This document shows, piece by piece, positions 16,924 to 26,638 of a DNA stretch of 34,427 bases. This DNA comes from CAYLPJ01 sp964385465 (lineage in GTDB: Bacteria; Planctomycetota; Phycisphaerae; SM23-33): contig CAYLPJ010000061.1 of the NCBI GenBank assembly GCA_964385465.1, positions 1 to 34,427 on the forward strand, in the 5' to 3' direction. Below the pieces are notes generated by a model. That model had not been told where the DNA came from, did not search any database, and was given only the letters and a program-made list of their open reading frames with translations. Positions within the stretch are counted from its first letter, which is position 1. Every line of letters begins with the position of its first letter. The position numbers were made by a program, and so were the translations under genes.

Positions 16924-17394
16924 ATGTGTCGTCGATCGACGTGGGCAATCGTGTGGGTGGCCGCGGGGCTCCTGACCGCCGCCGGGTGCGGCAGCGGCAA
17001 GGTCGAGCTGGCTGAGACGCCCGAGGCCGAGAACGTCTACTTCCTCAAGCTCCACGAGGGCCACTACCACGTGAGCAAGGACATGGCCCTGCGGCTGGGT
17101 GAGGACCGCTTTCTCCGCGACGGCGAAGGGCGCTACGTCTGCGACCACCCCGTGTACGTACCGCCCTCCGCCGAGAGGATCCGCGTCTCGCGCGACGGGG
17201 AGATCCGCGCGTTGTGCCACGGCCAGTGGGTGGAGCTGGGTCAGCTCAGCCTGCTGCGCCTTCGCCCCCGCGCCCGCCGCGACGAGGACGGCGAGCTCGT
17301 GCCCGTCCTCCGCACCGACCACCTCGGCAAGGTCCTCACCCCCGGCACGGACGAATGGGTCGCCATCGAGCCGGCGGAGTGGGAAGTCGACTAG
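16924..17394 (+). CDS. Lipoprotein of unknown function, 156 aa
   Basis: The N-terminus (MCRRSTWAIVWVAAGLLTAAGC) is a lipoprotein signal: a short basic start, a hydrophobic stretch and a TAAGC lipobox with the modified Cys at about residue 22. The mature part of about 135 residues is hydrophilic and charged, with strand-rich segments (VYFLKLHEGHYHVSKDM, RYVCDHPVYVPP). I do not recognise the domain. ATG 16924 follows GAAAGGGG at good spacing and is preferred to an upstream in-frame ATG at 16858 that would spoil the signal. It lies 117 bases after the Gfo/Idh/MocA gene in the same direction, so co-transcription is possible but not shown. Confidence 0.82.
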   Translation: MCRRSTWAIVWVAAGLLTAAGCGSGKVELAETPEAENVYFLKLHEGHYHVSKDMALRLGEDRFLRDGEGRYVCDHPVYVPPSAERIRVSRDGEIRALCHGQWVELGQLSLLRLRPRARRDEDGELVPVLRTDHLGKVLTPGTDEWVAIEPAEWEVD

Positions 17395-17544
17395 CTCTGC
17401 CGGCTCGGTCGGGCTTGCGGGTGTCTGAGTTGATTCCCCCCGACGGGCGCGCTTACCATTGCGCCTTGGTGGTTCCGGTTTTCGGCGTCGAAGAGGCGCC
17501 GAGGGGGCGGCGGACACGCGCGATGGGCCGACCAGGCGGCCGGC

Positions 17545-18576
17545 TCATCGCCACGGGTCGATCGCGACCTTCACCTGACGGTCGCGGTGGGCGTTGAAGC
17601 AGGCGACCTCGTCGGCGAGGGCGTCGAGGCCGAACGTGTCGGTGACGATCTCGTCGCACGGGATCCGGCCCGACCCGATCAGCTTCGCCGACCGGTCCAG
17701 TGTCCGAGGCGGCATCTTCGAGGCGATCACCTTCGCCTCTTTGCTGTACAGGGCGAACGGGTCGGCGCGGATTTCGCTGCCGGCGGGGCAGACGCCGAAG
17801 ATCAGGAACGTCCCGCCGCGGGCCAGCAGGGCGATGCCTTCCTGCACGGCCGACGGCTCGCCGGTGGCGTCGATGATGTAGTCCACGCCGTCGGGCAGTA
17901 CGTCGCGGACCTGCTCTTCCACGCTGCCGGCCGAGGGGTCGATCACCACGTCGGCGCCGAGCGAGGCGGCCTTGTCGCGGCGGTAGGCCAGCGGCTCGCT
18001 CTGGAGCAGCCTTGAGCACGGCGAGCTACGGAGCATCTGAGCCCACAGCAGCCCGACCGTGCCGGCCCCGAGCACCATCGCCGTCGCCCCCGCGCGGAAG
18101 CCCAGGCGATCGTGGCCGTTGACCACGCACGCCAGCGTCTCGCACAGGACCCCGCCTGCCGGGCCGTGGGCGTCCGACATCGGAACCACCTTCCCCGCCG
18201 GGACCACCATGTACTGGGCGAACCCGCCGTCGAGCTTGTAGCCGATGGTCGTGGGCCGGCCGCACAGGTTCGGCCGGGCCGAGCGGCACATCTCGCAGAT
18301 GCCGCAGCCGATGACCGGATCGACGGCGCAGAACTGCCCGGGCTCGAAGCCCTCGACGCCGTCGCCGAGCGTCTCTACGCGCGCGGCGATCTCGTGGCCG
18401 AGCACGACCGGCGGCTGGACGCCCTCGGTCAGCTCGCCGGCGTAGATGTGGTGATCGGTCCCGCAGACGCCGCAGGCCTCGACGCGCAGCCGCACCTGCC
18501 CGGGCCCGGGCTCGGGCACCGGCGCGTCCTCGCGAAGCTCCATCCGCTCGACGCCCGTGAAGCATCCCGCTCGCAT
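17545..18576 (-). CDS. Zinc-dependent medium-chain alcohol/polyol dehydrogenase
   Basis: This 343-aa cytosolic MDR-family enzyme oxidises a sugar alcohol or similar alcohol with NAD(P). The catalytic zinc site is complete: Cys38 (CGVCGTD), His61-Glu62 (GHE) and Glu146. The structural zinc site has all four cysteines at 91, 94, 97 and 105 (GCGICEMCRSARPNLC). The nucleotide fold shows VLGAGTVGLLWAQ. This set is typical of the sorbitol/threonine/L-galactonate dehydrogenase branch; the substrate cannot be read from the sequence. Its start lies 17 bases after the stop of the ribokinase gene, so they form an operon and probably act on the same sugar supply. The gap to the convergent lipoprotein gene (17395-17544) holds no terminator I can recognise. 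Confidence 0.92.
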   Translation of the reverse strand: MRAGCFTGVERMELREDAPVPEPGPGQVRLRVEACGVCGTDHHIYAGELTEGVQPPVVLGHEIAARVETLGDGVEGFEPGQFCAVDPVIGCGICEMCRSARPNLCGRPTTIGYKLDGGFAQYMVVPAGKVVPMSDAHGPAGGVLCETLACVVNGHDRLGFRAGATAMVLGAGTVGLLWAQMLRSSPCSRLLQSEPLAYRRDKAASLGADVVIDPSAGSVEEQVRDVLPDGVDYIIDATGEPSAVQEGIALLARGGTFLIFGVCPAGSEIRADPFALYSKEAKVIASKMPPRTLDRSAKLIGSGRIPCDEIVTDTFGLDALADEVACFNAHRDRQVKVAIDPWR

Positions 18577-18593
18577 GGTCTGGTCTCCTGGGG

Positions 18594-19529
18594 TCAGGGC
18601 TCCTGGTCGTCCATGAGCATCCGCACCTCGGCCAGTGTGGGCATGGCCCCCTGGGCACCAAGGCGGGCGCAGGCCAGCGCGCCGGCGGCGTTGGCCAGCC
18701 GGGCGGCGTCGCGGAGGTCCTCCCCGCGGGCGACGCCCACCCCCAGGGCCGCCGTGAAGGCGTCCCCGGCGGCGGTGGTGTCCACGATGTCCACCCCGTA
18801 GGCCGCCAGGCGGGCCATCTCGCCGTCGGCGGTGACCACCATCGAGCCGCGCGAGCCCAGCTTCAGCACCGCCGCCGCCGCGCCGCGGGCGATCAGGTCC
18901 AGGGCGATGTTCTTATCCGCTCGCTCCTCCCCCGTTTTCGTGCCCGTCAGCAGCTCGGCCTCCGTGACGTTCGGGCTGATCACGTCCACCTCGCACAGGC
19001 TCGAAGGCAGCTTGCCCGGCGCCGGGGCCGGGTCCAGAACGACCTTGCAGGCGTGGCGGCGGGCCAGGCCGATCGCCGCGCGAACCGTCGGCAGGGGAAG
19101 CTCCAGCTGAAGCAGGACCGCGTCGGCCTCGGCGAAGGCCTCGTCCCGCGTGTACACGTCGTCGGGCGTCAGCCGGTGGTTTGCGCCGGGGGCGACCACG
19201 ATCGAATTCTCCCCCCGGGCGTCCACCACGATCACCGCAACGCCCGTCGAGGCGCCCTCGGTCTCGATCACGTCCGTGCAGTCGATGCCCTCGCGGTGCA
19301 GGCCCTCCAGCAGCGTGCGGCCGAAGGCGTCCTGCCCCACCCGCCCGATGAACCGCACCGACGCCCCGAGCCTCGCGGCGGCGACCGCCTGGTTGGCGCC
19401 CTTGCCGCCGGGGGAGGTGACGAAGCCGTCGCCGAGGACGGTCTCGCCGGGGGCGGGCATGTGCGGGCTGCGGACCACCATGTCCATGTTGATCGAGCCG
19501 ACGACCAGGATTCGCGGACCGTAAGGCAT
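18594..19529 (-). CDS. rbsK: Ribokinase
   Basis: Ribokinase phosphorylates D-ribose at O5 with ATP, feeding the pentose phosphate pathway. The 311-aa protein has the PfkB-family sugar site GSINMD (11-16), GGKGANQAVAAARLG (41-55) with the typical ribokinase glycines, and the ATP/anion-hole motif DTTAAGDAFTAAL with catalytic base Asp256. NPxxTE-like residues (SPNVTEAELL) and KLGSRGS complete the pattern. Adenosine- or fructokinase is less likely given the close match of the N-terminal motifs to RbsK. ATG 19529 is preceded by GGGAGCAGGTG; an upstream in-frame ATG at 19790 lacks family sequence. No ribose transporter or LacI-type regulator is adjacent; the zinc dehydrogenase follows 17 bases downstream. 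Confidence 0.93.
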   Translation of the reverse strand: MPYGPRILVVGSINMDMVVRSPHMPAPGETVLGDGFVTSPGGKGANQAVAAARLGASVRFIGRVGQDAFGRTLLEGLHREGIDCTDVIETEGASTGVAVIVVDARGENSIVVAPGANHRLTPDDVYTRDEAFAEADAVLLQLELPLPTVRAAIGLARRHACKVVLDPAPAPGKLPSSLCEVDVISPNVTEAELLTGTKTGEERADKNIALDLIARGAAAAVLKLGSRGSMVVTADGEMARLAAYGVDIVDTTAAGDAFTAALGVGVARGEDLRDAARLANAAGALACARLGAQGAMPTLAEVRMLMDDQEP

Positions 19530-19711
19530 CACCTGCTCCCGTGGGCTGCGTCGCGGGCGCGTCGGAGGTGCTTCCACCCCGCCCGCCGGAGGCACCGTAC
19601 CGCTCCTGTCCGCCGTCGTCAACGCCCGGTGCCGAAACGCCGTGCCCGGCCGGTCCGCAGCCGGGCGCCGGCAGGACAGCGGGAACCCCCGCGAATGCTC
19701 GGCGTGAGGGG

Positions 19712-19739
19712 TTGACTTACGTGCTCGCGTTGATACAGT
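19712..19739 (+). promoter_or_regulatory. Promoter of tRNA-Gln
   Basis: TTGACT (19712-19717) and TACAGT (19734-19739) are separated by 16 bases, about 65 bases before the mature 5' end of the tRNA. It lies in the AT-richer part of the space between ribokinase and the tRNA. The -35 matches consensus at five of six positions and the -10 at four of six. Confidence 0.55.
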
Positions 19740-19803
19740 AGGGGAAACCCGGACGTCAGTCGCGCACGGGCCCCCGCCGGCCCGCAACAACGAATCATCC
19801 CAC

Positions 19804-19874
19804 TGGGGATTAGTGTAACGGCAGCACGACTGACTCTGGATCAGTTAGTCAAGGTTCGAATCCTTGATCCCCAG
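19804..19874 (+). tRNA. tRNA-Gln (anticodon CUG)
   Basis: The 71-base cloverleaf folds with acceptor TGGGGAT/ATCCCCA, a short D stem (GTG/CAC), anticodon stem ACTGA/TCAGT around loop CTCTGGA with anticodon CTG, and T arm CAAGG-TTCGAAT-CCTTG. It reads CAG codons. Discriminator base is G and the 3' CCA is not encoded. The first base T and U1-A72 pair are typical of tRNA-Gln. An intrinsic terminator follows six bases later, so it is a single-gene unit. Confidence 0.95.
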
Positions 19875-19880
19875 TGTTCG

Positions 19881-19921
19881 CAAGGCCCGCAACCGTCAAG
19901 GTTTGCGGGCCTTGCTTTCTT
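19881..19921 (+). terminator. Intrinsic terminator after tRNA-Gln
   Basis: A perfect 12-bp stem (CAAGGCCCGCAA at 19881-19892 with TTGCGGGCCTTG at 19903-19914) encloses a 10-base loop and is followed by CTTTCTT. It separates the tRNA from the flavocytochrome operon, whose own promoter in 19922-20085 I could not identify. Confidence 0.85.
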
Positions 19922-20072
19922 CGGGGGCGACTCGGCGGCGGGGCTGCTTGCTATGCATGTGCTACGAATCCGCCCCGAGGTGCTGTGCGAGGGGCGCCGG
20001 GGAAGACCGGGTCGGGCCGGTTGGCCGGGGCGCGGGCGCTACCATTTCACCGACCGACGTGCGCACAGATCG

Positions 20073-20080
20073 GGAGGTGA
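20073..20080 (+). promoter_or_regulatory. Strong Shine-Dalgarno sequence setting the flavocytochrome start
   Basis: GGAGGTGA, a full match to the 16S anti-SD core, lies five bases before ATG 20086. It fixes that codon as the start although the frame is open upstream through the tRNA terminator. Confidence 0.85.
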
Positions 20081-20085
20081 CGACG

Positions 20086-21441
20086 ATGGACGAACGGCAG
20101 AGCTCTGGTGATCGGCGACGCCGGTTCGAGCCGGTGATGCCCTGGACGGCCGGGCCGGCATGGGGGGCGGCGCTGGTGGCGGTGTATCTTGTGCTGGCGT
20201 GCCTGCCGGCGGGGTTGGCGCTGGCGGTTCGGCCGGGGTCGAACGAGCCGGCGGCGACGGAGTTCGGGCTCGCGGCGGGGCTGGTGGGCTTTGCGCTGCT
20301 GGCGCTTCAGCCTGTGCTGGCGGGGCGGTTGCGAGTCCTCGACGCGCCCTTCGGGTTGGATATGGTTATGCGGTTCCACGAGGCGATGGCCGTGCTCGCG
20401 GCCGTGCTGCTCTGCGCCCACCCGGTGCTGCTGATGGTGGGGGCGGGCAACGCCCACCTGCTGGCGTTCGACACGCCGTGGCCGGTGTGGCTGGGCAAGG
20501 CAGGGGCGATTCTGCTGGTGTTCGGCGTCGGCTACGCGGTGCTGGTGCGGCTGTCGCCGCTGGAGTACCAGACGTGGCGGCGGCTGCACAAGGGGATGGT
20601 CGCGGTGGTGATCCTGGGCTTTGTCCACGCGGTGCTGATTGGCGACGACCTCCGACAGCCTGTGGTGCTGGTGTACTTTTCGGCCCTGTTTGCGGTGGCC
20701 GCGGGGGTGTACGCATGGCGGAACACGGTCGTGCCGTTCACGCGGCGGCGGTTCCACGTGGCGGACGTGCAGCAGGCCAGCCACGACACGTGGACACTCC
20801 GGCTGGAGCCGGCCGACGGCGGGGACCTGCCGGCCCGCAACCCGGGACAGTTCATGTTCCTCAAGCTCCTCCGCCCCGGCCGGGTCGGCGAGGAGCACCC
20901 GTTCACGATCTCGGCCTCGCCGACCGAGCCGGGCTGCCTGGCGGCGACAATCAAGGAGTCCGGCGACTTCACGAACACGATCGGGCAGACGAAGGCCGGT
21001 GACGAGGCTCGTATCGAACAGCCGTTCGGGCGGTTCAGCTTCGTCCACCACGAGGCCGAGGCATTCGTGTTCGTTGCCGGCGGGGTGGGCATTACGCCGA
21101 TCCGCAGCATGCTCCGCTGCTTGGCCGACCGCGGCGATGACCGCCCGGCCGTGCTGATTTGCGGCAACAGGACCGAGGGGGATATCCTCTTCCGCGACGA
21201 ATTGGCCGGCCTCCCGGAGAACGTCCGGGTGGTTCACGTTCTCTCGGCGGCGGGGGAGGACTGGGACGGCGAGACGGGGCTGATCACGCGGGAGGTCATT
21301 GAGCGGCACGCGGGGGAACTGCTGGAGCGTGCGGAGGCCTACGTCTGCGGCCCGCCGCCGATGCGGGACATGGTTGTCAAAGCGCTCAGGCAACTCGGCG
21401 TGCCGTTCGCCCGCATGCACTACGAGCGGTTCTCTCTTTAG
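20086..21441 (+). CDS. Membrane flavocytochrome: ferric-reductase-like haem domain fused to FAD/NAD(P)H reductase
   Basis: The 451-aa protein should pass electrons from cytosolic NAD(P)H through FAD and two membrane haems to an acceptor on the outer face. The N-terminal ~215 residues form about six membrane segments. They carry two His pairs spaced as in NOX/FRE proteins: His98 and His112 (FHEAMAV... CAHPVLL), His168 and His181 (RLHKGMV... FVHAVLI). The C-terminal half is a ferredoxin-NADP-reductase module: FAD segment PGQFMFL and HPFTISASP, NAD-binding GGVGITPIRSML and YVCGPPPM. Possible acceptors are ferric iron, cupric copper, oxygen or the CuA-type protein encoded ten bases downstream; the operon favours the last two as guesses. 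The start has a strong ribosome site. The third gene of the operon exports zinc or cadmium. Confidence 0.9.
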   Translation: MDERQSSGDRRRRFEPVMPWTAGPAWGAALVAVYLVLACLPAGLALAVRPGSNEPAATEFGLAAGLVGFALLALQPVLAGRLRVLDAPFGLDMVMRFHEAMAVLAAVLLCAHPVLLMVGAGNAHLLAFDTPWPVWLGKAGAILLVFGVGYAVLVRLSPLEYQTWRRLHKGMVAVVILGFVHAVLIGDDLRQPVVLVYFSALFAVAAGVYAWRNTVVPFTRRRFHVADVQQASHDTWTLRLEPADGGDLPARNPGQFMFLKLLRPGRVGEEHPFTISASPTEPGCLAATIKESGDFTNTIGQTKAGDEARIEQPFGRFSFVHHEAEAFVFVAGGVGITPIRSMLRCLADRGDDRPAVLICGNRTEGDILFRDELAGLPENVRVVHVLSAAGEDWDGETGLITREVIERHAGELLERAEAYVCGPPPMRDMVVKALRQLGVPFARMHYERFSL

Positions 21442-21451
21442 GAGCGCAGCG

Positions 21452-21955
21452 ATGAGACAGACGACGGCAACCTGGACGATCCTGCTGGCGGTGGTCATCG
21501 TGGTCGCGGCGGCGGGGGTGTTCGGCCTGGCGCGCGGCTGGTGGTGGGCCGGGGGGCACCACGGCGAGGCGGGTCATGACGAGCACGGCGGGCACGCCCA
21601 CGGCGAGGGCCCTCAGGGGGGCGGGTCGGGATCGGCTCCGTCCGGCGGGCCGTCCGGCGAGGTGATCGACGGCGTTCGCGTGGTGGAGGTGAAGGCCCGG
21701 CAGTTCGAGTTCGACCCGGGGCGCATCGTCGTTCGCCAGGGCGAGACCGTGCGCCTGAATGCCACCAGCGAGGACGTCACGCACGGCATAGGCATCGCGA
21801 CGTTCGGCGTCGACCGCAAGCTGCCCCCCGGCGAGACGCAGGCCATCGAGTTCACCGCCGATCAGCCCGGCCGCCATCCCGTCCACTGCACCGTCTACTG
21901 CGGCGAGGGCCACAATGATATGACCGGCACGCTGATCGTGCTTGCCGAGGAGTGA
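21452..21955 (+). CDS. Membrane-anchored CuA-type cupredoxin (COX2-like)
   Basis: This 167-aa protein has one N-terminal membrane segment (about residues 9-28), a His/Gly/Asp-rich linker with nine His in about 20 residues (HHGEAGHDEHGGHAHGEG), then a cupredoxin domain (about 68-167). The domain has the binuclear CuA ligand pattern: His111 (DVTHGIG), Cys146, Cys150, His154 and Met157 (CTVYCGEGHNDM), as in cytochrome oxidase subunit II and nitrous oxide reductase. The usual Glu between the cysteines, a backbone ligand, is replaced by Val. No subunit I or nosZ is nearby, so it is probably a stand-alone electron carrier or copper-binding protein facing the periplasm. The His-rich linker may bind metal. 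GGAG overlaps the preceding stop, giving tight coupling to the flavocytochrome gene. Confidence 0.88.
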   Translation: MRQTTATWTILLAVVIVVAAAGVFGLARGWWWAGGHHGEAGHDEHGGHAHGEGPQGGGSGSAPSGGPSGEVIDGVRVVEVKARQFEFDPGRIVVRQGETVRLNATSEDVTHGIGIATFGVDRKLPPGETQAIEFTADQPGRHPVHCTVYCGEGHNDMTGTLIVLAEE

Positions 21956-21971
21956 CTCCGCCGGAGGCCGT

Positions 21972-24143
21972 ATGCCGCGAACCGTCAGCTACAAGGTGCG
22001 GGGGTTGGACTGCTCGGAGGAGGTGGCTATCCTGCGCCGCGAGGTCGGCGGCCTGCCCGGCGTGATCGACCTGGAGTTCGACGTCCTCGACGCCCGCATG
22101 TCCGTCGAGTTCGACCCGGCCGCGATCTCCGCCGATCGGATCGTAGAAGCCGTCGACGCCACCGGTATGGCCGCGACGCCTTGGCAGCGTCGCCGGGCCG
22201 ATGGGGGCGAGCGGGGCGGCTTCTGGCAGCGACACGGGCGGCTGGTCATGGCCGTTGCGTCGGGCGCGCTGTTGGCGGGGGGGGTCGTCACGCACGCGGC
22301 GCTGCTGGGCGGCGTGCTGGCGGCTTTCGCGGGGGGGCATGCCGGCGAGGCGCCGTTCCCGCCGGCGGTCATCGTGCTTTACGTCGCCGCCGCCATCGCC
22401 GGCGCGTGGTACGTCGTGCCGCGTGCGTTCCAGGCCGCCCGGCGCCTGCGCCCGGACATGAACGTCCTCATGGTGGTCGCGGTCGTCGGCGCGATGCTGA
22501 TCGGCGAGTGGTTCGAGGCCGCGACGGTCGCGTTCCTGTTCGCCGTGGCGCTGCTGCTGGAGCAATGGAGCGTCGAGCGGGCCCGGCAGGCGATCGGGGC
22601 GCTGCTGGACATCGCTCCGCCCACGGCGCGGGTTGTCCACGCCGGCGAGGACCACGCTCACGAGACGCCGGTGGCGGACGTGGCCGTCGGATCGATCGTT
22701 CGCGTCCGCCCGGGCGAGCGGGTCCCTCTGGACGGGGAGGTGACTGCGGGAGAGTCGGCGGTGGACCAGGCGCCGATCACCGGCGAGTCCATGCCCGTGG
22801 GCAAGGCGCCGGGGGACGAGGTGTACGCGGGCACCATCAACCAGGACGGGGCACTGGAACTGCGCACCACCAGGCCCGCCGAGGACACCACCCTCGCCCG
22901 AATCATCCACATGGTCGAGAACGCCCGCTCCCGCCGGGCGCGGAGCCAGCAATGGGTGGACCGCTTCGCCGTCTGGTACACGCCGGCGATGATGCTCATC
23001 GCCGTCGCCATCGCCGTCGGGCCGCCGCTGCTGCTGACTCAACCGTGGCTCCGCTGGGTGTACCGCGGGCTCGTCGTGCTGGTCATCGCCTGTCCCTGCG
23101 CGCTGGTGATCGCCACGCCGGTGAGCATCGTCTCGGCCCTGACGGCCTCGGCCAGGCGGGGCGTGCTCATCAAGGGCGGGGTGTACCTCGAGGCCGCCGG
23201 GCGGCTGGAGGCGATGGCGATGGACAAGACGGGCACGTTGACGCACGGTCGGCCGGAGGTGCAGGAGGTCGTCGCCTTCAGCGGCCACGATGCCGACGAG
23301 GTGCTTCAGCGTGCGGCCGCGCTGGAGGCGCCCAGCGAACACCCGCTGGCCCGGGCGGTGGTACGACATGCGCGTGCAAGGGGCATCGAGCCGGCGCCGG
23401 CGGAGGGCTTCCATGCGCTGAGCGGCAGGGGGGCCGAGGCGACGCTGGACGGGCGGCTGTTCTGGATCGGCAGCCACCGCTTCATGCACGAGAAGGGCCA
23501 GGAGACCCCCGCGGTCCACGCCCGGGCCCTGGAGCTGGAGGACGCCGGGCACGCCGTGGTGGCGCTGGGCAACGACGAACACGTCTGCGGGTTGATCAGC
23601 CTCGCCGATGGTCTGCGGCCGGGCACTCCGGATGTCCTCGCCGACCTGCGCCGCGCAGGAGTGCGACGGATCGTCATGCTCACCGGCGACAACGAGGGCA
23701 CCGCGCGGGCCGTCGCCGACGCTGCCGGGCTCGACGAGTTCCGCTGCGAGCTGCTGCCCGCCGACAAGGTCGAGGCCGTCGGACGCCTCGTCCGCGAGCA
23801 CCGCCACGTGGCGATGGTCGGCGACGGGATCAACGACGCCCCGGCCATGGCGGCTGCCAGCTTCGGCGTCGCCATGGGTGCGATGGGCACCGACGCCGCC
23901 CTGGAGACCGCCGACGTGGCGCTGATGAGCGACGACCTCGCCCGCCTGCCGTGGCTGGTCCGCTACTCCCGCCGCACGCTGCGGATCATCCAGGCCAACA
24001 TCGCTTTCGCGCTGGGGCTGAAGCTGCTGTTCCTGGCGATGACGCTGGCGGGCCTGGCGTCGCTGTGGATGGCCATCGCGGCCGACACGGGCGCGACGCT
24101 GCTGGTCGTCGCCAACAGCCTCCGCCTGCTGCGCGCGGGATGA
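21972..24143 (+). CDS. zntA: P1B-2-type Zn2+/Cd2+/Pb2+-exporting ATPase
   Basis: This 723-aa transporter exports soft divalent metals across the inner membrane with ATP. An N-terminal metal-binding domain (about residues 5-68) has GLDCSEE, with one Cys (Cys14) followed by Glu residues, in place of CxxC; related DCxxEE forms occur in zinc ATPases. Eight membrane helices are expected. The transport motif is Cys374-Pro-Cys376 (IACPCALVIATP) and the phosphorylated Asp418 is in DKTGTLT. TGES (actuator), SEHPLA (nucleotide site), GDGINDAPA and the P1B-2 hallmark ADTGATLLVVANSLRLL with Asp705 are all present; that Asp with the CPC motif supports zinc/cadmium/lead rather than copper. ATG 21972 follows CGGAGG. 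It starts 16 bases after the cupredoxin gene. No merR- or arsR-type regulator is seen next to the operon. Confidence 0.93.
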   Translation: MPRTVSYKVRGLDCSEEVAILRREVGGLPGVIDLEFDVLDARMSVEFDPAAISADRIVEAVDATGMAATPWQRRRADGGERGGFWQRHGRLVMAVASGALLAGGVVTHAALLGGVLAAFAGGHAGEAPFPPAVIVLYVAAAIAGAWYVVPRAFQAARRLRPDMNVLMVVAVVGAMLIGEWFEAATVAFLFAVALLLEQWSVERARQAIGALLDIAPPTARVVHAGEDHAHETPVADVAVGSIVRVRPGERVPLDGEVTAGESAVDQAPITGESMPVGKAPGDEVYAGTINQDGALELRTTRPAEDTTLARIIHMVENARSRRARSQQWVDRFAVWYTPAMMLIAVAIAVGPPLLLTQPWLRWVYRGLVVLVIACPCALVIATPVSIVSALTASARRGVLIKGGVYLEAAGRLEAMAMDKTGTLTHGRPEVQEVVAFSGHDADEVLQRAAALEAPSEHPLARAVVRHARARGIEPAPAEGFHALSGRGAEATLDGRLFWIGSHRFMHEKGQETPAVHARALELEDAGHAVVALGNDEHVCGLISLADGLRPGTPDVLADLRRAGVRRIVMLTGDNEGTARAVADAAGLDEFRCELLPADKVEAVGRLVREHRHVAMVGDGINDAPAMAAASFGVAMGAMGTDAALETADVALMSDDLARLPWLVRYSRRTLRIIQANIAFALGLKLLFLAMTLAGLASLWMAIAADTGATLLVVANSLRLLRAG

Positions 24144-24150
24144 GAGCGGC

Positions 24151-24166
24151 GAACGCTCCGGCGTTC
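24151..24166. terminator. Hairpin with UNCG-type loop between zntA and katG
   Basis: GAACGC (24151-24156) pairs with GCGTTC (24161-24166) around TCCG, a C(UNCG)G-class tetraloop that is very stable in RNA. It lies eight bases after the zntA stop and between convergent genes, but there is no T-tract. A role in 3'-end formation is inferred only from position. Confidence 0.35.
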
Positions 24167-24224
24167 ACCGGGACCGTCCATGCGGCGGCAGGCGACCCGG
24201 TATCGCCCTTCTGGCCGCCGCGGG

Positions 24225-26420
<2,196 letters not shown>

Positions 26421-26447
26421 GCGTACGTTCCTTTCCGAGTCGCGTCC

Positions 26448-26470
26448 TAAATCGTAATCGTTCCTAGTTA
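26448..26470. promoter_or_regulatory. Candidate operator upstream of katG
   Basis: A 23-base AT-rich island in GC-rich sequence, 28 bases upstream of the katG ATG, is an imperfect palindrome (TAA at one end, TTA at the other, 7 of 11 half-site positions symmetric). katG is often controlled by Fur/PerR-like or OxyR regulators, but this does not closely match their consensus sites. A weak -10 (TACGAT on the minus strand) overlaps it. Confidence 0.35.
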
Positions 26471-26638
26471 CATTGCCAGAGGCCCCGTCCTCGATCAAGT
26501 ACTTTCTCTGCCTTTCTCCCCGTGGCCTGAGTTGGATGTCCGCGGCGCCCGGAGGGGCCGTCAACACGGTTCGTTCCGCGTCCGAAGCGGTAACGGAGCC
26601 CGGGCCGTTGGTCTCCGGGGGCTTTCGGGGGCGGGACG

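Noticed and set aside
21452..21955. Calling the CuA protein a cytochrome oxidase subunit II
   Set aside because: The typical two-helix membrane hairpin is absent (one membrane segment only) and no subunit I gene is adjacent.
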